From: an uncultured Veillonella sp.
GTDB taxonomy: Bacteria; Bacillota; Negativicutes; Veillonellales; Veillonellaceae
Length of the DNA: 28,274 bases
Assembly (NCBI GenBank): GCA_934183145.1
Contig: CAKPSA010000008.1
Location: forward strand, 1-28,274
Direction: 5' to 3'
Notes under the pieces: model-generated
What the model saw: the letters and a program-made list of their open reading frames with translations, nothing else
Database searches by the model: none
Told to the model about the DNA's origin: nothing
Part shown: one piece after another, positions 22,520 to 28,274 of the stretch
Numbering within the stretch: position 1 is the first letter of the stretch
How the letters are laid out: each line of letters begins with the position of its first letter
Position numbers and translations under genes: made by a program

Positions 22520-24292
22520 TTACTTAGACCATTCTCTAATTAAGTTCTGTATTTCCTGACACTTATGTAATTCGCTAATAAACGTCGAATCTCCTGCCCG
22601 TTTTAATTGATCCGCCATAATTGAATGCGCTTTATACTGTTCGCGCAATGAATGAAGTCTTATCTTGCGGATTAATCCAGGCACTTGCACCTTATACTCA
22701 TCGTCACTCATAACAACCAATCTAGAGTAAATATCATACTCCGACGGTGATAAAACAGACTGAATGGTAGTATCATCTAGACGACCTTGTTCTTTAAATA
22801 AGGTGAATATCTTTTCTATTATAACCCGATATTCAATTTTTTCAAAGTCCTCTATCGGCAAATAGCACATCATATGCTGTAATACTTCACCATCTGTAAA
22901 AGCTAAGGACAGTAATTTCTCCGCATCACCTTTAGGTAAATCCTGTGTTGGCAACGGTGCAGAAGAGGTATCAACTAATTCAATTTGTCCCTTTTTTACA
23001 TAGTCTCGGAAATATCTAAAGATACTACTATTATCAAGCCATAAAGGTAATGCTAATGTCTTTAAAGCATCATCCCGTTGTGTTTGACTATCTATATTAG
23101 CAATATATGGGAATACATCAGCCAAAACAGCTTGCTTCCCTTCCGTATCATTTGTATCGTGTTTAATGAGGGACTCACTCAATAAATAATCAAGAGGCTT
23201 AACTGCTTTAGCCACTAAGTCTTTAAATGCTTGTCCCCCATGATTACGTACATAATCATCTGGATCTTTACCATCTGGCATAGCGAGTACACGCACTTTA
23301 AAGTCCGTATTTTGTAATAATTCTATAGCTCTAGCCGCCGCTTGACGCCCTGCTCCATCCATATCATAAGCAAGCACAATTTCATCAGCTTGTCGCATCA
23401 AGATATGCCCATGATCTCGTGTATAAGCCGTTCCCAAGGATGCTACCACATTAGTAACGCCATGATTATGAGCAGATATAACGTCCATATACCCTTCCAC
23501 AAGGATAGCTTGTCTCTCCTGGCGAATGGATTTATAAGCCTTATCAAAGGCAAATAATAGTTTCCCCTTTTCAAAGATGGCTGACTCTGGTGAGTTCAAA
23601 TATTTTGGTGTACTATCATCCATGACACGTCCACCAAAGGCAACTACACGACCTTTACCGTCCATGATAGGGAACATAATACGGTTTCTAAAGAAATCGT
23701 AGAACTGCCCCTTTTGGTTTTTACGGACTAAATTTAATTCCAAAAGAATCGAATCATCGATTCCCCGTTCGTGAAAGGCACGATACAACTTATCCCAACC
23801 ATCTGGAGCAAAGCCTAATTTAAATTTTTCAATCGTCTCTTTTGTAAGGCCCCGTTTCTTCAAGTAATCAAGGCCAACCTTACCAATAGATGTTTGAGTA
23901 AGGCAGTTATGGAAGAATGTAGCCGCTAATTCTGATGCTTCATATAGTTTTTTTCGTCGTTCATCTCGAGCTCGTTGTTCAGGTGAAAGTTTAGCCTCTG
24001 GCAATGGAATATTGGCACGATTTGCAAGGCGTTCTAAAACCTCCACAAAGCTTAAATGCTCTAGTTCCATGAGGAATTTAATGACATTCCCCGACGCATG
24101 ACAACCAAAACAATAATAAAAGCCCTTTTCAGGGGCAACACTAAAGGACGGCGTCTTTTCATTATGAAATGGACAACAACCCCAATAGTTCTTGCCACGT
24201 TTCTTTAAGGCTACATGCTCAGATATTACTGATACAATATCATTTGCATCTTTGATTTGTTCAATCAACTCATTTTCAAAATACCGGCTCAT
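22520..24292 (-). CDS. dnaG: DNA primase
   Basis: Makes RNA primers at the replication fork. 590 aa. The N-terminal CHC2 zinc-binding domain has C40, H43, C61 and C64 (CCPFHNEKTPSFSV, YYCFGCHASG). The catalytic core has FGGRVMDDSTPKYLNSPE and the Toprim motif ILVEGYMDVI with LAYDMDGAG. A C-terminal helicase-binding domain covers about 430-590. ATG at 24292 has AAGGAGG at 8 nt; a TTG two codons upstream would sit too close to that site. rpoD follows at 23 bp. The best promoter guess upstream (TTGATA, 16 bp, TACAAA, around 24350-24377) is weak. Confidence 0.98.
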   Translation of the reverse strand: MSRYFENELIEQIKDANDIVSVISEHVALKKRGKNYWGCCPFHNEKTPSFSVAPEKGFYYCFGCHASGNVIKFLMELEHLSFVEVLERLANRANIPLPEAKLSPEQRARDERRKKLYEASELAATFFHNCLTQTSIGKVGLDYLKKRGLTKETIEKFKLGFAPDGWDKLYRAFHERGIDDSILLELNLVRKNQKGQFYDFFRNRIMFPIMDGKGRVVAFGGRVMDDSTPKYLNSPESAIFEKGKLLFAFDKAYKSIRQERQAILVEGYMDVISAHNHGVTNVVASLGTAYTRDHGHILMRQADEIVLAYDMDGAGRQAAARAIELLQNTDFKVRVLAMPDGKDPDDYVRNHGGQAFKDLVAKAVKPLDYLLSESLIKHDTNDTEGKQAVLADVFPYIANIDSQTQRDDALKTLALPLWLDNSSIFRYFRDYVKKGQIELVDTSSAPLPTQDLPKGDAEKLLSLAFTDGEVLQHMMCYLPIEDFEKIEYRVIIEKIFTLFKEQGRLDDTTIQSVLSPSEYDIYSRLVVMSDDEYKVQVPGLIRKIRLHSLREQYKAHSIMADQLKRAGDSTFISELHKCQEIQNLIREWSK

Positions 24293-24408
24293 AGCCAACG
24301 CCTCCTTCCCTTATATATATTAATTCGATATACAAATAAAAAATCCTCTATTTGTAATATAATTCAATCAGTTATCAAGTTAAACGAGTATAACAACCGA
24401 TACGAATC

Positions 24409-24453
24409 ATAGGAATCACCATCTATTAATTACTAATATATGATGATTCCTAT
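24409..24453. repeat. 45-nt imperfect palindrome between rny and dnaG
   Basis: Two 20-base arms (24409-24428 and 24434-24453) pair at 18 of 20 positions around the 5-nt loop ATTAC. The outer ten base pairs (ATAGGAATCA/TGATTCCTAT) are perfect. No T-run follows on either strand, so it is not a standard terminator. It lies in the 252-bp gap before dnaG. Confidence 0.75.
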
Positions 24454-24490
24454 ACTCCGTATCTTTCCATAGTCTACAGATTAAATTTGA

Positions 24491-24525
24491 TAATAATAGG
24501 CTGCAATGAAATCATTGCAGCCTAT
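24491..24525 (-). terminator. Probable terminator of rny
   Basis: ATAGGCTGCAATGA (24496-24509) and its complement (24512-24525) form a 12-14-bp stem with a tiny loop, 19 bp past the rny stop. The following TATTATTATC is only partly T-rich, so strength is uncertain. Confidence 0.7.
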
Positions 24526-24544
24526 ACTTATCGCTTATAGCATA

Positions 24545-26089
24545 TTATTTTGCGTAATCCACAACGCGAGTTTCACGAATAATTACGACCTTAATTTGGC
24601 CTGGATATTCGAGTTCAGACTCGATGCGTTTTACGATATTCCGAACGAGTAATGTAGACTCAGCTTCATCAATCTTATCCGGTTTTACTACAACGCGAAT
24701 CTCACGACCTGCTTGAATAGCAAAGCATTTTTCAACGCCTTCGAAGGATTCAGCGATTTCTTCCAATTTAGATAAACGTTTCAAGTAGTTTTCTAATGTT
24801 TCTCGACGTGCTCCTGGACGAGCCGCAGAGATAGCATCAGCAGCCGCTACTAATACAGCTTCTACAGATTGGAACTCTTCATCACCATGATGAGCACCAA
24901 TGCAGTTAATTACGGCTGCACTTTCACGATATTTACGAGCCACATCAACACCGATTTGAACATGAGAACCCTCAAGTTCGCGGTCCAATGCTTTACCAAT
25001 ATCATGGATTAAACCACCTCGTTTAGCCAATGTTACATCACAGCCTAGTTCAGCTGCCATCAAACCTGCTAAATGAGATACTTCAATAGAATGTTTCAAA
25101 ACGTTTTGACCGTAACTAGTACGATATTTCAAACGACCTAAAATCTTCACAATTTCAGGATGTAAGCCATGAACATCAGCTTCAAATGTTGCTTGTTCAC
25201 CAGCTTCTTTAATAGTTTGGTCAACCTCTTTACGAGCTTTACCAACCATTTCTTCAATACGAGCTGGATGGATACGACCGTCTACAATCAATTTTTCCAA
25301 AGCAATACGAGCCACTTCACGACGAATTGGATCGAAACCGGAAAGAATAACTGCTTCTGGTGTGTCATCGATAATCAAGTCAATACCTGTTAATGTTTCA
25401 AGTGCACGAATATTACGGCCCTCACGACCGATAATACGACCCTTCATTTCATCATTAGGCAATGCCACTACGGATACGGTAGTCTCCGCTACATGGTCAG
25501 CTGCGCAACGTTGGATAGCAGAGGAGATAATTTCTTTTGCTTTTTTCTCCGCTTCATCCTTAGCTTGCTGCTCCATTTCCTTAACCATAATCGCCGTTTC
25601 ATGACGAATTTCTTGTTCCACATTCGTTAACAAGATATTCTTAGCTTCTTCAAATGTCATGCCAGAAATACGTTCTAATTCTGCCATTTGTTTTTCATAC
25701 AAAGCTTCAATTTTTTCACGGCTTTGGGCTAAGTCAGCTTCTTTGCGATGTAAAGCTTCCTCTTTGTGCTCAATATTGTCTAATTTTTTATCCAAAGATT
25801 CTTCTTTTTGAAGAATACGACGTTCCATACGTTGAAGTTCAGAACGGCGATCTTTATTTTCTCGTTCTACATCAGAACGGAGCTTATGAATTTCTTCTTT
25901 CGCTTCTAATAAAGCTTCTTTCTTTTTAGACTCAGCTGTTCGCTCACCGTTAGCGATGATGCGTGCAGCCTCTTGCTCAGCTTGATTCAGTTTTCCTTCA
26001 GCAATATTTTTTCTTAAAAAATAGCCTACCCCTAGTCCAATCAGTACCATTACCACTGCAATTAGACTATACTCTAAAATCAGTCTCAC
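24545..26089 (-). CDS. rny: Ribonuclease Y
   Basis: Membrane-anchored endoribonuclease that starts mRNA decay. 514 aa, normal length: an N-terminal transmembrane segment (about residues 8-26), a long charged coiled coil (about 35-190), a KH RNA-binding domain ([15 protein letters not shown]), an HD hydrolase domain ([16 protein letters not shown], then HDIGKALD) and the conserved C-terminus [14 protein letters not shown]. The start is unclear. The only usual in-frame start, GTG at 26089, overlaps the strong AGGAGG (26094-26089). CTG at 26083 or ATT at 26080 would have 5 or 8 nt spacing. An in-frame TAA at 26098 rules out a start further up. It has its own promoter and a leader of about 100 nt. 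Confidence 0.96.
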   Translation of the reverse strand: MRLILEYSLIAVVMVLIGLGVGYFLRKNIAEGKLNQAEQEAARIIANGERTAESKKKEALLEAKEEIHKLRSDVERENKDRRSELQRMERRILQKEESLDKKLDNIEHKEEALHRKEADLAQSREKIEALYEKQMAELERISGMTFEEAKNILLTNVEQEIRHETAIMVKEMEQQAKDEAEKKAKEIISSAIQRCAADHVAETTVSVVALPNDEMKGRIIGREGRNIRALETLTGIDLIIDDTPEAVILSGFDPIRREVARIALEKLIVDGRIHPARIEEMVGKARKEVDQTIKEAGEQATFEADVHGLHPEIVKILGRLKYRTSYGQNVLKHSIEVSHLAGLMAAELGCDVTLAKRGGLIHDIGKALDRELEGSHVQIGVDVARKYRESAAVINCIGAHHGDEEFQSVEAVLVAAADAISAARPGARRETLENYLKRLSKLEEIAESFEGVEKCFAIQAGREIRVVVKPDKIDEAESTLLVRNIVKRIESELEYPGQIKVVIIRETRVVDYAK

Positions 26090-26095
26090 CTCCTC

Positions 26096-26173
26096 TTAAT
26101 TTCTCAAAATCGAGCTTTCATGCTCCTTTTTATGCCCTTCATGCATTAAATTATCATTTAGCCATATCATCAT
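26096..26173 (-). other. Possible 25-codon upstream ORF in the rny leader
   Basis: Starts with two ATG codons (26173 and 26170) and encodes a 25-residue peptide (MMIWLNDNLM..., His/Glu/Lys-rich), stopping at TAA just before the rny AGGAGG and in the same frame as rny. It begins about 20 nt after the predicted transcript start. It has no ribosome binding site, so translation is doubtful. Confidence 0.25.
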
Positions 26174-26196
26174 ATAAATAAATAAGGCTATTATTA

Positions 26197-26225
26197 ATTT
26201 TAGACTTGAAAGCCCTTTCTGTCAA
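26197..26225 (-). promoter_or_regulatory. rny promoter
   Basis: Perfect TTGACA (26225-26220), 17-bp spacer, TAAAAT (26202-26197). The best sigma-A-type promoter on the minus strand of this window. It lies between the recX stop and rny. Confidence 0.8.
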
Positions 26226-26264
26226 GATTTTACAAGCCTAGTAAGGCCTTAGAAAAAGCACTAT

Positions 26265-26708
26265 CTATTCATAAAAATCATTGCACACCACTTGAATAGT
26301 GCTCGTTGAGAATCCTCTATATTTGAGAAAATTAAATACTTTTACACGAGGAGTGCGTTCTTCATTGAGAATGGAACCAAATTTCTTCTCTACTACGCGA
26401 TAGGCAGCTTTCACTTCATCATAGTTAGAGATATCTTGTGGTACTGTAAGGCCTCGCATTTTCATCTTTTGCTTAATCATATAAGCACCGTATTTTTGTT
26501 CTTTCATCAAGTACGCCAATACTTGCTCTGATAAGCGCTCATCATTGATATAATCATAGTCTCTAAGACGTTCGAGGACCCGCTCAATGATTGGGTCCTC
26601 GATTTGTTTACGTCTCATTTTTTGTGTCAGTTCATAGGAACTAAGAAATCGTTGAGCTAAGAATCGATACGCTTGGTCCATAGCAGCTTGCATCGTTTCG
26701 TCACTCAT
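26265..26708 (-). CDS. recX: RecX family regulator of RecA
   Basis: 147-aa helical protein, typical RecX size, that binds RecA filaments and modulates recombination. Repeated three-helix units are visible: AYRFLAQRFLSSYELTQKM, ERVLERLRDYDYINDERL, and the C-terminal KVFNFLKYRGFSTSTIQVV. SYELTQKMRRK is the family form of the first repeat. ATG at 26708 is 2 nt after the recA stop, so the pair is probably co-translated. A weak hairpin (about 26232-26250) with no T-run follows the gene. Confidence 0.93.
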   Translation of the reverse strand: MSDETMQAAMDQAYRFLAQRFLSSYELTQKMRRKQIEDPIIERVLERLRDYDYINDERLSEQVLAYLMKEQKYGAYMIKQKMKMRGLTVPQDISNYDEVKAAYRVVEKKFGSILNEERTPRVKVFNFLKYRGFSTSTIQVVCNDFYE

Positions 26709-26710
26709 GA

Positions 26711-27751
26711 TTATACTTCTTCAGTTACTTCTTCACCGATTACATCGATTTCTTCAGTGCCAACAGCTAATGTATCGCGGATAATACGATCAATTTCTTC
26801 AGCTACTTGTGGATTATCAAGCAAGTATTGTTTAGCTGCCTCTTTGCCTTGGCCCATACGTTCCCCATTATAGGAATACCATGCACCAGATTTATTGATG
26901 ATTTCCATATTTGTGCCAATATCAATGAGAGTACCAGCTTTGGAGATACCTTCACCATACATCAAATCAAACTCAGCAGTTTTGAATGGAGGTGCTACTT
27001 TGTTTTTAACAACTTTAACTTTAGTGCGAGCACCAACATTTTCATTATTGGCTTTAATGAGCTCACCTTTACGAACATCAAGTCGTACAGAGGAATAGAA
27101 TTTCAATGCACGACCACCTGTTGTAGTTTCAGGATTACCAAACATAACGCCAACTTTTTCACGCAATTGGTTGATGAAGATAACAACAGTTTTAGATTTA
27201 CTGATGATACCAGTTAATTTACGCAATGCTTTACTCATCAAACGAGCTTGGAGACCTACGTGAGCATCGCCCATTTCACCGTCGATTTCAGCTTTAGGAA
27301 CCAATGCTGCAACGGAGTCAACTACGACGATATCTACAGCGCCACTACGAACAAGGGCTTCTGTAATTTCAAGAGCTTGTTCACCATTATCTGGTTGAGA
27401 AATCAATAAATTATTAATATCTACGCCCAAGTTGCGAGCATATACAGGGTCCATCGCATGCTCCGCATCAATAAAAGCTGCAATGCCGCCTTGTTTTTGC
27501 GCTTCTGCTACAGCATGAAGAGCTACTGTTGTTTTACCAGAGGATTCTGGACCGTAAATTTCAATTACACGGCCACGAGGGAAGCCACCTACACCAACAG
27601 CGATATCGATAGCAAGAGAACCAGAGGAGATAACCTCTACGTTCATGCGATCTGCTGCTTCACCAAGACGCATAATAGCACCTTTACCAAAGTCTTTTTC
27701 AATTTGTTTTAACGCGTTATCCAACGCTGCTTGTCTGCCATCTACAGCCAT
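26711..27751 (-). CDS. recA: RecA recombinase
   Basis: Forms nucleoprotein filaments for strand exchange and for SOS induction. 346 aa. Walker A is GPESSGKTT (residues 67-75); [14 protein letters not shown] is Walker B with the following loop; [22 protein letters not shown] is the L2-adjacent signature. The C-terminal tail is acidic ([14 protein letters not shown]). ATG at 27751 has AGGGG about 11 nt upstream and lies 4 bp past the cinA stop. I see no SOS box or own promoter in that 4-bp gap, so transcription must come from further upstream, in or before cinA. Confidence 0.98.
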   Translation of the reverse strand: MAVDGRQAALDNALKQIEKDFGKGAIMRLGEAADRMNVEVISSGSLAIDIAVGVGGFPRGRVIEIYGPESSGKTTVALHAVAEAQKQGGIAAFIDAEHAMDPVYARNLGVDINNLLISQPDNGEQALEITEALVRSGAVDIVVVDSVAALVPKAEIDGEMGDAHVGLQARLMSKALRKLTGIISKSKTVVIFINQLREKVGVMFGNPETTTGGRALKFYSSVRLDVRKGELIKANNENVGARTKVKVVKNKVAPPFKTAEFDLMYGEGISKAGTLIDIGTNMEIINKSGAWYSYNGERMGQGKEAAKQYLLDNPQVAEEIDRIIRDTLAVGTEEIDVIGEEVTEEV

Positions 27752-27755
27752 TCTT

Positions 27756-28274
27756 TTATTTCCCCTTTTCTGTTATATAAGTATAAACATAGTAAAGTGC
27801 TAGTTCTGCTGCACTTTGTCTAATATCTTCACGGTTACCAATTAAATTAGCCTTATGCGCCACCGTTCCATGAGGTCCAGTAACCCCAAACCATACAAGA
27901 CCAACTGGCTTTTCAGGGCTACCGCCACCAGGACCAGCTATGCCAGTCGTAGACACAGCATACGTTGTTTGGCCAACAGTTCGTGCACCCTCTGCCATAG
28001 CCTTAGCGACTTGCTCACTAACGGCTCCATAAGTCTCTAACATATCTTGTGGCACACCTAATACACGATGTTTTACATCATTACTATAGGAAATGACACC
28101 GCCCATGTAGTATTCACTACTACCACTCACATTAGTCAATAACTTACCAACTAAGCCAGAGGTGCAAGATTCTGCAGTACTAATCGTACTGTGTTCCTCT
28201 AGTAAAGCACGACCTAGTGTTTCCTCCATAGAAACACTTAAATCACGCCCCACCCGAGAACCTAAACGATCTCG
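27756..28274 (-). CDS. cinA: CinA, C-terminal part (N-terminus beyond window)
   Basis: The visible part is the nicotinamide mononucleotide amidohydrolase (PncC-type) domain: [48 protein letters not shown], and [21 protein letters not shown], all intact. A GTG at 28253 could start a free-standing 165-aa protein, but the frame stays open to the window edge. The residues before it (RDRLGSR) fit the linker before this domain in full-length CinA. So a two-domain CinA of about 410 aa (with the N-terminal MoCF-like domain outside) is more likely. It sits directly upstream of recA, as in many Firmicutes where cinA-recA is an operon. Confidence 0.92.
   Translation of the reverse strand, partial: RDRLGSRVGRDLSVSMEETLGRALLEEHSTISTAESCTSGLVGKLLTNVSGSSEYYMGGVISYSNDVKHRVLGVPQDMLETYGAVSEQVAKAMAEGARTVGQTTYAVSTTGIAGPGGGSPEKPVGLVWFGVTGPHGTVAHKANLIGNREDIRQSAAELALYYVYTYITEKGK

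Noticed and set aside
1..28274. CRISPR arrays, IS elements, phage genes, toxin-antitoxin or defence genes
   Set aside because: None seen: no spaced repeat arrays, transposase, integrase or restriction-type proteins on either strand.

Overview
This is a chromosomal housekeeping segment of a low-GC Firmicute. Every confident gene lies on the minus strand. The gene orders alaS-ireB-ruvX-DUF1292, mltG-trmR-trhP and dnaG-rpoD-trmK-nif3, together with a T-box leader on thrS and an RNase Y gene, are those of Bacillus/Clostridium relatives. A membrane-bound group 1 NiFe hydrogenase with cytochrome b, a class A RNase P RNA, and the overall protein style point to an anaerobic Negativicute, most likely Veillonella or a close relative. 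The organism call is inference; no search was run.

Reading in the direction of transcription (high to low coordinates): the window opens inside cinA, followed by recA and recX (DNA repair and recombination). RNase Y (rny) follows with its own near-consensus promoter and a roughly 100-nt leader. Next come dnaG-rpoD (primase and primary sigma factor), a CAU-anticodon tRNA with its own promoter and terminator, trmK-nif3, the RNase P RNA gene rnpB, and a small thioredoxin. A five-gene hydrogenase operon follows (small subunit, large subunit, cytochrome b, maturation protease, HupH/HyaF-like accessory protein), preceded by two nearly identical operator-like palindromes. After an AT-rich gene-free stretch of about 0.5 kb come a family 2 membrane glycosyltransferase and a secreted NlpC/P60 peptidoglycan hydrolase, then alaS, ireB-ruvX-DUF1292, and an operon of mltG, trmR, trhP, a DUF4911 protein and an unrecognised secreted protein. 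The last gene is thrS with its T-box leader, cut by the window edge.

Functional groupings: trmR and trhP are the two enzymes of wobble 5-methoxyuridine formation and overlap as TAATG. mltG, the NlpC/P60 protein and the glycosyltransferase act on the cell envelope. The hydrogenase genes overlap or are tightly spaced and encode a Tat-exported, membrane-anchored H2-oxidising (or H2-handling) enzyme with its own endopeptidase; the Hyp cofactor genes are not in this window.

I found no mobile element, CRISPR array, phage gene or defence system, and no clear novel system. The most interesting unexplained items are the paired FNR/Fur-like palindromes before the hydrogenase, the free-standing HupH C-terminal-type protein, the ambiguous rny start with an in-frame upstream ORF, a 45-nt hairpin between dnaG and rny, a consensus-like plus-strand promoter facing a gene-free AT-rich gap, and the unknown secreted protein at the end of the tRNA-modification operon.
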